A program made the translations under genes and the position numbers. The notes below the pieces were generated by a model. It searched no databases. It was not told the origin of the DNA and saw only the letters and a list, made by a program, of their open reading frames with translations. Shown here in pieces: positions 48,007-58,648 of a DNA stretch of 64,000 nt. Numbering within the stretch: position 1 is the first letter of the stretch; each line of letters begins with the position of its first letter. The stretch comes from Apiospora phragmitis (lineage: Eukaryota > Ascomycota > Sordariomycetes > Amphisphaeriales > Apiosporaceae): positions 1,984,001 to 2,048,000 of the forward strand of contig JAQQWL010000001.1 of assembly GCA_038363925.1 (NCBI GenBank), in the 5' to 3' direction.

Positions 48007-48900
48007 GAAAAGTGGTTTGGGGAAGGGGAAGGAGGGAAGGACATGAGGGTTTTTTATCAGCGTGTTGTTTGGCGTATCCCACGTTTTCTGCCCGCTTGTT
48101 TGTTTTATACCTCTTTGCGTCATGGTTTCTCGTTATTTGACAATTGTTTTCATTGCCCCCTCAAAAGTTTTTTTTGTTTGAGTCGATTTTGTGCGTTCCG
48201 GCTAGGAGGGTGACCTGGACGAAACTGTCTACAGCTATGGTAATATTACTTAGTAGAACAGAACAGCATTCGAGTTTCAAATAATGTCTACAACGTTGAG
48301 AAAGGACATAAATCCGGTGGGTATCTGCCTCGGGCGGGATCACTTTATGATTAGTGTCATCGTCGACGTTCAGGCGGGAGGAGACGAAGAGAAGTTACTC
48401 GGGCATGTCTCGTCATCAGAGGTAAGGACAGAGGGGTAGGCATTTGATAGCATTCTGTGAGCATTCAGAATCGTCACTTGGATCGTTATGATAGATGGAA
48501 GATGTATTGGATCTGCTGGACATTCTACCATAGAAATATGCCCTGTATGCGTCCGTACGTACTTCTCCATTTTCGGTGCAAACGGCCGTTACAAACGACT
48601 ACTCTACCTGCTGACACATTCCATGCTATTAATGATTTCGTTCTTTTTGGAATGTGGATGACCCATGCCACAAATAACATTCCTACCAATGACCATAACT
48701 GCACACCACAAACCAAGAATTTTAGTAATCAAAACGCGAGCGGCAGCAGCAGCCACGTGTATCATGTACTACCGTGGTTGCCTTAGGTAACCAATTTTTG
48801 ATATGAAAGAGTAATGACGCTGCAACTTCTGTTGATATCCAACCAATTCGATTATTCCCACATCAAGGCTGACACCGACTGACGACAAACCCCAATTAGC
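48007..48900. other. intergenic, no gene seen
   Basis: 0.9 kb between two plus-strand genes. Nothing recognised beyond expected 3' and 5' flanks. Confidence 0.4.
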
Positions 48901-50678
48901 ATGGCATCCTCATCATCATCATCATCCTCCGAAACGGGGCGAGCTGCTAAGCGCGCGCGTCACGATAGCCCGGATGATACGAAGAACGAGCCGCTCGAGG
49001 GCCTTCGAAGCATTCTGAAAGAGCAAAATCACACCTCTTCGCTTGCGGAGGCTCTCTTCCTGTCGATGAGCCCGGAAAGACGGAAGAAAGTGAAACCAAA
49101 GAGCCGACACTCGCAAACGAACCAAAGAAACAACACGACCCCATCACTATTCGCTGGGACGTGAACGACAACGATGCAACTCCATATGGCCAAGTGGCGG
49201 AGCCATGCGCCAAGCTCACCCTACCACCCCTCGCCGGAGTCGGCGCCGGCGCTTTACCAGAGACCAGCCTGAAGCGACTAATCCAGAACTGCCAGCCCGC
49301 CACCTTCGGCCGCGGCGCCGAAGATGTGTACGACAAGAGCTACCGCCTGGCCGGCAAGATGGACCCGGCCGCGTTTTGCACCACGTTCGACCCCTACGCG
49401 GCCGGCATCGTCGACACGGTCGCGCAGGTGCTGCTGCCGAGCGTCTACGACTCCGCCACCCACCGCGGCGTGCACGCCGAGCTCTACAAGCTCAACGTCT
49501 ACTCCGGGCCCTCGGGCAAGTTCAAGGCCCACGTCGATACGCCGCGCTCCCGCGGCCAGTTCGGCTCGCTCGTCGTCTGCCTGCCCGTCGAGCACGAGGG
49601 TGGACAGCTCCAGGTCCGCCACAAGGGCGAGGAGACGACGTTTGATTAGAGCACTACCACCCACAACAGCAGCAGCAGCGGAACCAACAACAAGAAGGAG
49701 GACAACAACAAACCAAGTTGCCATCGTCATCGTGACTTCGTGCACTGGGCCGCTTTCTACAGTGACTGCGAGCATGAGGTCCTCGAGGTCACACGCGGTC
49801 ACCGGATCACCCTGACCTACAACCTGTACGCCGTCCGCGGCTTCGGGCGCCTGACGGGCGCCGCGCTCTCGCCGAAGCCCCTGAACCCGGCCCACCTGCT
49901 GCTGTTCGACACGATCCAGAGAACGGTGTCCCAAGACCCCTTTGGTGGTCAAGGTAAGTGAAAGCAAAGCCAACTCATGCAAGCCGGGCCAACGAGCGTG
50001 TGCACGCACGCTATCACTAACCAACCCGTATTATCAGGAGGTACGCTCGGCTTCTGGTGCTCGCACGCCTACGCGTATAACCACGCGACCGAGTCGCCCC
50101 TCCCGAACGCACTGAAGGGGGTCGACGCGGTCCTGTGGGAGGTCTTCCAAGCCCTGGGCCTCGACCCGAAGATCGCGCCCGTCATGGCCATGGACGAGGA
50201 CAACATCGAATTCCTCCGAGAGTGGTACGAAAAGCACCCGGATCATAAGGCCGATACCGATGCCGATGCCAAAGCGACGGAGATGCCGCCGTCGGAGTGG
50301 ATCATCGGACACAAGTTCGGCGACATCGATGTGACCGATCAGGTCGAGGATTTCGAGGAATACATAGAGTTGTATAGCGCTTTCGGCAAGTACAGCCTGG
50401 CGCCCATCCACTGGCTGAACAAGGCGCCGCGCAAAAGGGAGATGCAGATGATATATATCGCGGTAAGCAAAAGCAATCCATGCATTAGTTCCCTACTTCC
50501 GAAGCCTAGAGCCTCTCCTCTCCTCTCCTCACCTTTCCGGCTAGATATGGACATCGTAGCAGCTGACTCGGGGGGTTCATTTGTTGCACACATATAGTAT
50601 GGTAACGAATCGACGACGGAAGTTAAATACTCAAAGTGCACTATTTTGGTGACGATTCCACCGAAACAAACGAAGTGA
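48901..50678 (+). CDS. 2OG-Fe(II) oxygenase (prolyl-hydroxylase-like), one frameshift and one stop
   Basis: Three exons: 48901-49953, 50038-50462 and 50598-50678; roughly 520 residues if restored. The fungal P4H-like oxygenase core shows in LYKLNVYSGPSGKFKAHVDT (iron ligands in H-x-D), LVVCLPVEHEGGQL, WAAFYSDCEHEVLEV (distal His) and GHRITLTYNLYAV. Two lesions are present. One base is missing between about 49010 and 49110, since the N-terminal frame and the core frame differ by one. Codon 49647-49649 is TAG where relatives have Trp in FDW. The stop is a G-to-A change in a CpA-to-TpA context. The C-terminal exon (YGNE, CTILVTIPP) is conserved, arguing that the gene is or was recently functional. 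Substrate unknown. Confidence 0.75.
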
Positions 50679-51213
50679 TAGAAAAAGGGTCAGAATCATC
50701 TACCGAGGCCGGGCATTATCCCTCCTCAAAGAAGAGCCCTTTACTGATGGTGGTTGGTGGCTCCTGAATATTATTTGATAGTCAGAAGATGCACAACCCC
50801 CCCATAGTCTCGCCCGCCATGTGGGTGTGGCTGCTGGGGGTAGCAGATCAGGGATCAAATCCACAGGATTAGAGGTTGCACTAACATAGCTTCTATTCTC
50901 TAATCGCTACTAATTTAATTATGTTTAACCTCGCTTGAAGCTCCCAAGGTATGGGCTCGGTTGGCTGTTGCAGGGCCCGACGTTTGGAAGAGGATTTGGG
51001 GATGATTGATCCTTGAGGCGATTTGTTGTGACATAGCTCGGTTCCATTTGTTCAAAAAGGATATTAGGGGGTGCCAGTCGGCCTTGCTATTATTATCTAT
51101 CCTTTTTCGCTACCAGCATCCTCTGGCGTCAGCCACGTCAACCAGCTTGTCTGGTCTTTATCACTCTTGAGTGACGATTGAACCACCATTCTTCCCTATT
51201 TCCGCTTATCTTC
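50679..51213. other. convergent spacer
   Basis: 535 bp between the 3' ends of the oxygenase and the surface protein gene; nothing recognised. Confidence 0.4.
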
Positions 51214-52228
51214 TCAGATGCTGACCAGAGATAATAAGATGGCCATGGCAGCAGTCGTGACGCCAACCATGCCGACGACAAGGTCCAAGTCCGCCCGTCG
51301 CCGGCTCGCAGACTGGTTGGCTGGTACGTCCGAGGTGCCGGTTGGAGAGCCTGTGCTTTCGGGCTCAGTTGTGGACGAGGCAACATCGTCCGCCGCACAA
51401 GGTCCGCGTGACGAGGGGTCGTTGGTAAGGCGAACGTAAGCGCACTAGAGGAACAACAACACGTTAGCAACCAGGTTTTGCAATGAAGAAGCTGTTCATA
51501 AGCAAGGGCATCGACGTCATCCAGTATTTAATCTAATATCATGCCGGGCAAGGAGGGGAGAGGGGATCTTATTCACCTGCTCCATGATATCGAGCGCAGA
51601 GCCAGACTCATTCAAGCGGATAAACTTGAAGCCCAACGTGGCATTCCACCCTCGAACGACTCGGCGTCGGGGTACGTCTCCTGCAACGTGCGCGGGTAGT
51701 GCGCCGTCAGGACGTTGGCGGTGCCGTTGGGGCAGTAGTCGCCGAGGCCGTCCCGGAACTCGGTCCAGCTCCAGTGGGTGTCCGAAGCATGGTCAAACTG
51801 CAAGCGCAGCCAGTTGCCTCCATCCTCCTCCTCTCCTTTCTTACAATTCTTCTCCTTCTCTTCCGATTCTGAGGAGTCAATGCACGGGTCGCCGTTGAAT
51901 TGGCCGAGGAAGGGCAGCGCGAACCACTCGAACCCGATGAACTCGGGCGTCAGCTGCTCCGGATCCGAAAGAGCCCCGGGCGGGACGGACAGGTGCAGCT
52001 GGACGATGCTGTCGGTCAGGGCCAGGTCCTGCCGCCGCACGTCGTCGGGCGGCAGTTGATGGCTGCAGGGGGCGGCCGCTGCGAAGGCGCGGGGCTTTCC
52101 ACGCCGTTCGTCACGAGCTCGTTCCCGACGTCCACTGCGGGCCACGTCATGTCGACCTGAGGGATATCCGACCGCCGGGCCAGCGCAGCCGAGCCAAGAA
52201 AGGAGGAGGCAATGGGTAACCTGCGCAT
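51214..52228 (-). CDS. secreted GPI-type surface protein, two frameshifts
   Basis: Two exons, 52228-51577 and 51444-51214; 294 residues after restoring two missing bases (GGGG at 52091-52094 and CCC at 51649-51651 on the plus strand). With both corrections all phases agree. The start MRRLPIASSFLGSAALA is a signal peptide. The ectodomain has several Cys (PCSHQ, DPCID, DYCPNG, EQCAY, GPCAA), N-glycosylation sites (NGT, NAT, NES) and an acidic Ser/Glu/Lys stretch. A Ser/Thr-rich stalk leads into a C-terminal hydrophobic segment (LVVGMVGVTTAAMAILLSLV) ending in SI, so it is GPI-anchored or a single-pass membrane protein. I know no function; many fungal surface proteins have this plan. Confidence 0.7.
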
Positions 52229-52743
52229 CTCGGGTATAGTTAGTACGTTACGTTTGAGATTAAAAGGCTCCAGTGGATATAGGTTTGAGGGCGATATAAA
52301 GATTCAGAAATTCATCTATTTGAATGCGTTGTGTTGGGGCAATATCAATTGCGGCGCGGTAGAAACAAATCCGGCACCACGTGTGCCCCCCAGTTCATTG
52401 CTGCCTACTAACCCTACCACTCCAGTCATACGATACATATAGCCAAGAGAAACCCCCAACCGCTGTTATGTCGGGCACGGCAGAGAAATATACATAAATT
52501 GACCTTCCGGCACGTCCGCGCAATCAGATATGGGAGTCGACCTTTGTTGCGAGATTTCGAGATCAGAGGAGCAATAAACCCTCAGTTGGCTGGAGAGGGG
52601 AAGCGCCAGGCATTCAAGGTGTTACCGATGGTCTTTGGTCTTGGTTGTATGGGTGTGATGAAAACATATACGAGCTACCCCTATTTGACCTCGAGGCAGC
52701 AAAATAGGGGTAGCTCGTATATGATTTCGATTTTGCCGGCATT
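52229..52743. other. intergenic with a perfect hairpin
   Basis: 515 bp between the surface-protein start and the 3' end of the S9 peptidase. No gene. It holds the inverted repeat listed next. Confidence 0.45.
52666..52722. repeat. perfect 21-bp inverted repeat, 15-nt loop
   Basis: The arms at 52666-52686 and 52702-52722 are exact reverse complements (arm core ACGAGCTACCCCTA). It lies about 20 bp beyond the stop of the S9 peptidase frame. Its role could be RNA structure or processing at that 3' end, or a small palindromic insertion. Confidence 0.9.
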
Positions 52744-55377
52744 CTATGAATGTCGTCCACAACAACAGCCATGCACCATTCTCCTCCGTTGCGGTCCCAC
52801 GTTTTGAGCGTACGCAACTCCAGCACCCCACCCTCGACAGAAGCAAGCCGTCCACCCCTCAAGTTGTGTCGCCGTCGTCGCCGCTGCCGCCGTCTTCTCC
52901 GCGACCCCGGACCAGCGGTTGATCCACTCGAAGACGACGCGGTGCCACTGCAGCGAGTTCTCGGGCTTGAGGACCCAATGATTCTCGTCCGGAAAACTGA
53001 CGAAGCGCGCGGGCGTGCCGAGGGCGCGGAGCGTGTGGAAGGCGGCGAGGCCGTCGGTGACGGGCACGCGGTAGTCGCCGTCGCTGTGGACGACGAGCAT
53101 GGGCGTGGTCCAGTGGGCCAGCAGGTCCGGGCGCGCCGGGTTGTAGCGCTCGAGGCCGTCGTGGTTCTTCCAGACCAGCGGGGGGCCGCCCCCATTCGGC
53201 GTCCTCGTCGACGTAGTCGGACGCGATGCAGGAGGTGGGGACGTCGTGAGCGCCGTCGTGGCAGACGATGGCTTTGAACTGGAGGGGGGGGAAAGGGGGT
53301 AAGTAAAGTGTGTGAGAAATAAGTGGATGGTGGTGTGGCTGGCCACTCATAGTAGCTTTTCCGACCCGGCGAGAGTGCAATGGGTAGGAGGATGAGAGAG
53401 ACTTACACGTCGACCAAGTTCGTGCCCCTGGATCCAGTTCATCATGTAACCTCCATAACTTGCCCCCACAGCTACGGCGTTGTCCATGTCGATGCCAGGC
53501 ATGTCTTTGACGAACTCTAGGCAGTTTACCAGGTCGTCATACGGGCCTCCGCCCCAGTTGTCGTGGACAGCTGGATCATGTTAACGACCAGGTGCACTCA
53601 CTTCATCAGTATTTGGATCCGACGTACCTTCCATGTAGTCGAGCCCAAAACCAGTACTACCCGTGATGTTGGGGGCGACTACGATGTAGCCCTGTTCTGC
53701 CCAGAGAGCAAGGTTCCACTGGCACACAGTTAGCCAGACGGTAACATCGGTGATATTTTCAAAGATGGTGGTTGTCGATGGGGGCGTACGTACCCTGTTG
53801 CTCCAGTCATCCAACCAAGCTGACTGAGGTCCTCCGTGAACGACCAAGCTCAGCGGATATTTCTTCTCGGGGTCAAAGTCGCGCGGCTTGACGACCCAGG
53901 CTTGGACGCAGTAGTCGCCCGCGCCCCCTTCAAAGTAGATCTCGGAGACTTGCTTGCGGGACAGGCCCAGGTTCTCCAGGTGCGATGCCTTCGAGACCGT
54001 CCACGGCTCGGCCCCAGCCCCGGCAACGGGGTCGGCCTCGATGATCTGGTAGATGGACGGCTCGACTATGTTGGCGCTGGACACGAACACCTTCTCGATG
54101 CCATCGCTGTCTTTGGCGAGCGGGTAGTACGCCTTGACGGACCCGTCGCGCAGCAGCGTCTTGGGCGACGCGTTCGGCTGCAGGTCCAGTCTGTAGAGAC
54201 CCTGTCGGGCGCAGTCCTCGGCGTCGATGTAGAGGGAAGTGGCCGTCGACCGAGAACTCGAGGCCGCTGGGAATCAGACTCCACGCCTTGCCCGTGACGG
54301 TCGCGAAGACGTCTGTCGCGGCCGTCGAGTTGCCGAGCTGGTGCACGTAGATCGACACCTTCAGTTGGCGCCCGAACGGCGCGCGCAGGAAGGCAATCAT
54401 GGTGCCGTCGGGGCTGATTCTGGGGTGGGAGCAATAGCCGGGCCCGTCATCGCCTGCCACGGCAATCTTCCGCGGCCCGGTCGCGCTGCCCTCGTTGAAG
54501 GACTCCAGGGGCAGGTAGTAGATGTCGCTGGTACGGCTGTGCCTGTAGTCTTTGAAGCGGGTGGGATTGGCCACAAAGACGATGCCGCCCTCACAGATAT
54601 CGAAATGAGCCAGGGGGTCGTCTGGCTCGTAGATGTTGATGGGGGCATCTAGGTGGCTGCCTTTGAGAGCATTCTGGAGAGGCGTGCGCAGTTTCCATGT
54701 GCCTTCGTCGCTCTTGGCCAGAGTCGTGTAGAAGATCGCATGCTTCTGAGGTTTGGTGTAGGTATCCCACTTTCCAGGCATCAGTCACCGAGAAGGGTCA
54801 AGTTTGTTTGTCTATCTACCTCTGGGCACGGGACAGTCGCCTGAGGTGAAGAAAGACACGATGATAAACTCACAATCCGCACATCATATTCATCATAAAT
54901 CCTGATACTCGACAGCGTCCTGTGCTTTTCTGGGTTGTACAGCTCGCCGTCTCCATCCGCCAGCCCGACGACGAGAAACGCGATGGACCCATCCTTCAGC
55001 GCCTTGACTTTGAGGCTGTCGACGGGCGCCGCGATTTCTCCCAGTTTCACCACCGCCGAGGCGGATGGCTTGGTGGCGGCATCGGTCACCATCTCGACTA
55101 AGGTGGCGCCATCATCTCCCTTCTTCAGCCAGACGACGGAGGAAGTCGAACCGTCCGGGAGCCAGACAGCACCGTGCACTCGCACGTCGGCCACCAGCTG
55201 CTGCGACTCGCCCGACTCTACCTTCATGACGCGCACCTCCTTCAGCGTCGTCGCCTGCCCGACCGTGTGGGTGGACTGCGTGAACAGGGCCAGCGTGCCA
55301 TCGCGGTTCGGCACGGCGGGCGCGCGCCGAGGCGCCGAGATGAGGATCTCCGGGGTGAACTTGGGCACGATGACCAT
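52744..55377 (-). CDS. dpp5: S9 prolyl-oligopeptidase family peptidase (DPP5-like), two insertions
   Basis: Five exons: 55377-54874, 54769-53794, 53718-53628, 53570-53407 and 53278-52744; about 755 residues after removing two extra bases. It cleaves dipeptides (Ala/Ser-type) from peptide N-termini. The N-terminal propeller starts MVIVPKFTPEILISAP. The catalytic domain shows LSLVVHGGP, NITGSTGFG, Ser in GASYGGYM, Asp in HSDGDYRVP and His in DENHWV. No signal peptide, so the intracellular fungal DPP5 type. One extra base sits near 54238-54243 (between SVDG and LYIDAED) and one in the C run 53189-53193 (DAEW to GGPPLVWK). As read, the frame ends 50-odd residues after WINRW, longer than usual, so the true stop may differ. 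Confidence 0.85.
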
Positions 55378-57110
55378 CTTCCCGCAGCCAATATAGCTCC
55401 TCTTAAGACGAGAGCAAGGATGGTGATCAATTATTACGGCTGCTTGCTACTCAGCAGTCAGGTATGATTGTATCAAGTAAGAGAGGGGCTTAGGGGGCGC
55501 AGCACATCCGAATTCCCATTAGGTAGTAATCAGTAATATATAAAACTCCGTTTCCCTTCCGTCCGATCGATGGCGAGAGCACCCTGAGAGGCACAGACAG
55601 TTGCCGCGCAATTGGAGTGGTAATGATGGCGAACCACATTACGCGGTTGTATTGGATTTGTTCCCAACTGCGTGGCTTGTCGTCTCAAGCAAAAAATGGC
55701 CTAAGCTGCCAGGCTGCAGCTGTCTAAGAGTCAGTCTATTAGGTAACCTTTGGTGCCTTGCACGACTAAAACAAAACAACCTCGTCCCTATTCCCAAGCG
55801 TATGTTCTACATATCTTCATCTATCCAACTTGCCCTTAGCTACAAAGTATGTAATCAAATCGATGTGATTCGGTGTTGTAAGCTCGTGTCCCGCTTTGTA
55901 CATGTACTTCGTATCTTACTTGGTAGTCCCAATTGTTTGACCACCGTTCCTAAGCCGTAATAAAGCGGTTCGGGACATGGAGAAATTCGGGACTCTTGTT
56001 AGAAAGACAAGTTGGAATGACGAGGGGCCGTTCGTCTCAAGGTGGTGGGTACCTGTGTCTGACTCGTTGACGCTGCCGTTACCGCGACGAAAGTCCAGTC
56101 ACCATGTGCAAAGCACACACACAAGGACTGGAGCCCCCCGTCCGGCCCAGAGTCCCAGATCTGCAGCTACACACGGCTTAGTTAGACGTGCCAGAAGAAG
56201 AAGCGGAAGGGCTCTCATCGGCGATAGATACGTAGTTCACACTTGCATGTGCTGCTGCTTGCTGCTGTTGACTTGTCCCGACTTCAAGGGCCCTCCTCAT
56301 GCAGACGCAGGGGCCGAGAGCCGTGACAGCGTCCCATATCTCTGCATGCAGTTCTTACCTTTTTTCGTTCCAATGTTACGTAGGCACCTGATTTCCATGT
56401 GGAAATGTGCTTCTAGGCCCTCCTTATCTCCGGCCCTTCGACGCTGCGCCGTCTGGGATCAAACGATTCCAGCATTTGTCCCTACAAATAGATTCGTCAG
56501 GAAAACTCCAAATTAGTCCGAAGACGCAAAAAGCAGCCGCAGTGCTGTCAGAGTGGTACGCCGTGGTTTGGGTCCCCTCTCGGTGCCATCCAGTCGCATT
56601 ACACGCCGATGCACGCCGATGGATGGCCGACATTTCTCTGGGGCCCCTTGGATGCGACGTCAAGGGCCCTCCAGCAATGCAGCGGTAGCCTAACAGTTTT
56701 CTGCACAGGGCCCAGCCATTGCGTGCAAGCCCCGGGCGCCAGGGCGGGCAAGTCAGGTCACTTTTGGCGATAAGTGGTCCGACTTCGGTGGGGGCTTGGC
56801 AATTGGGCGAAATTTGGGAAATTCCCTGGGTGATAAGGAGGTACCCAGAAACATTGGATCGAAATCAAAAAATCCAAAAAGAAAGCTCGACGAGCTCGCC
56901 CTCCCCAATCTTCAGAAAGGCTATAATTGCACCTGACAGTCCGCCCTTCTTCACGCCGTCGATGATGATGATGTTGTTTTCTTCCTCGTCTTTCTTTATT
57001 GTACAATAAACATAAAAACCCGTAGAATCAAATTAATGCCTAGTCCAACGCTTCGCTTCGCTTGAACACCACCAAACCCCCCAGCTCACTCACTACTGTA
57101 CCTGCACTAG

Positions 57111-57151
<41 letters not shown>

Positions 57152-57297
57152 CAGCCACCAATCCACTACGACGCATTACGAGATACAGTAGTGGACATTG
57201 CAGGCTGAATCCAACTCACGACCCGACTAGACAACCGTCGTCAGCCTGCCCCCTCCCCCTCCCTCTCTTAGCACCCTCGGTCGCGCAAAGCTCAGTC
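55378..57297. other. 1.9-kb divergent intergenic region
   Basis: Between the DPP5-like gene and the gene at 57298. Only short frames. Contains the CA microsatellite listed next; the final 150 bp look like a leader. Confidence 0.45.
57113..57148 (+). repeat. (AC)18 microsatellite
   Basis: Uninterrupted dinucleotide run about 150 bp upstream of the ATG at 57298. Confidence 0.95.
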
Positions 57298-58328
57298 ATG
57301 AGCGACAAAACCTTCGACAACCCGACCCCGACTCCGGCGCCGAAACTCAAATTGGCAGACGCTGCCAGACCGCCGATACCGATGCCGAGCACATCCACCG
57401 TTGGCTTGCCCGCCAAGGCGCTCAAGACGAAGTCGGAATGGAACACCAAGAACTTGGGCATGAGACTCGGCGCCGATCTCGTGAGTGCAGCTACGGCCGC
57501 CTCGCTCGTTGCGCCAGTCATCTCCATCGTAGACAGGTTAGCCATCCTAGATACAATGCGCGCGTGTGCGCGCATGCAGATCAAAACTCTTGCTGCGTTC
57601 CAAACTTCTAATAATCGGGGGTTTACAGATCTATCACTGAGAACGCCTCAGGTCGTAAAACACTGGGAGAATCTCTGAAGGCGTCCTTCAAGAACCTACT
57701 TCTGCGGCCTCACACGGTGCTCTTCTCCAAACCCGTCGCCCTGATCATCATGGTGTACGGCGGTACTTATCTGACAGCCAACACGCTCGATACTGTCACC
57801 TCCACCGTAAAGAACAAGCCCGCGACGCTGGTCACGAGCGGGACGACGAAATTCGCCTCGTCCTCGGCCGCCAACGCCGGTTTGAGTGTGGTCAAGGACC
57901 AGATGTACGTGAAACTATTCGGGCCGTCTGGGCCGCCGCGACCCGTCCCCTTGCCTAGCTATGGCCTGTTCCTCCTCCGTGACTGCATGACCATCTTCGC
58001 GTCATTCAACATCCCACCGCTGCTGGGGCCTGCCCTGACCGCACGAATGAGCGACGAATGGCAGAAGAAAGTCAGTGGTCAGACCATCGCCCAGTTCGCC
58101 GCGCCGGCCATGGTGCAATTCCTCAGCACTCCGATCCATTTACTTGGCTTGGATCTCTACAACCGACCGGGTGCCGAAGGTGTGACCAGGCAACAGAGAT
58201 GGGCAGCCATCAAGAAGAATTGGAACGTCAGCTCGTGGGCGAGAGTCTGCAGAATCGTGCCTGCCTTCGGCTTTGGTGGTACGGTCAACTACAAAGTTCG
58301 GTCGACTCTGATGGGGAAGCTCGCGTAA
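57298..58328 (+). CDS. conserved fungal protein, mitochondrial-carrier-like, function unknown
   Basis: Two exons, 57298-57536 and 57629-58328, phase 2; 312 residues. The N-terminus is Pro/Lys-rich and disordered (about 1-50). Then come several moderately hydrophobic stretches (DLVSAATAASLVAPVISIVD, PVALIIMVYGGTYLTANTLD, PSYGLFLLRDCMTIFASFN, APAMVQFLSTPIHLLGLDLY) spaced as in a mitochondrial inner-membrane protein. Short Pro...Asp-Arg and basic loops recall divergent SLC25 carriers, but the three carrier repeats are not clear. I recall related proteins only as fungal orphans. Membrane location is a sequence-based inference. Confidence 0.75.
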
Positions 58329-58648
58329 GAGAACTGGGCCCCGTGGTTTTATTTTTCTGAGTTTCTGTACCATGTTTCTTATCTGAAAGCAGAGCTTTCT
58401 GTGGCGTTCTTGGGATTTGGGAATATTTTAGAGGGCAAGATCCCCCGGATAGAAATGCGTAATGACGGCTGGTTAGAGGATAGAGTCCGATAGACCTACA
58501 TAGACTGACTTAAAAGTAAGCAGACTCCCGGCTAAAGGTGATTGGGAGCATTCTGTTTTGACCCCTTATGGTCATCGGGTATCAAAAGCCCCGAAGCAAA
58601 TTCCACTCTGGTTTCAACGTTGCAAGTTCATTTATGGTTTTGCCTAGA
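58329..58648. other. convergent spacer
   Basis: 320 bp between the 3' ends of the orphan gene and VPS36; nothing recognised. Confidence 0.4.

Noticed and set aside
52666..52722. Bacterial-type rho-independent terminator
   Set aside because: The organism is a fungus and no T run follows the hairpin.
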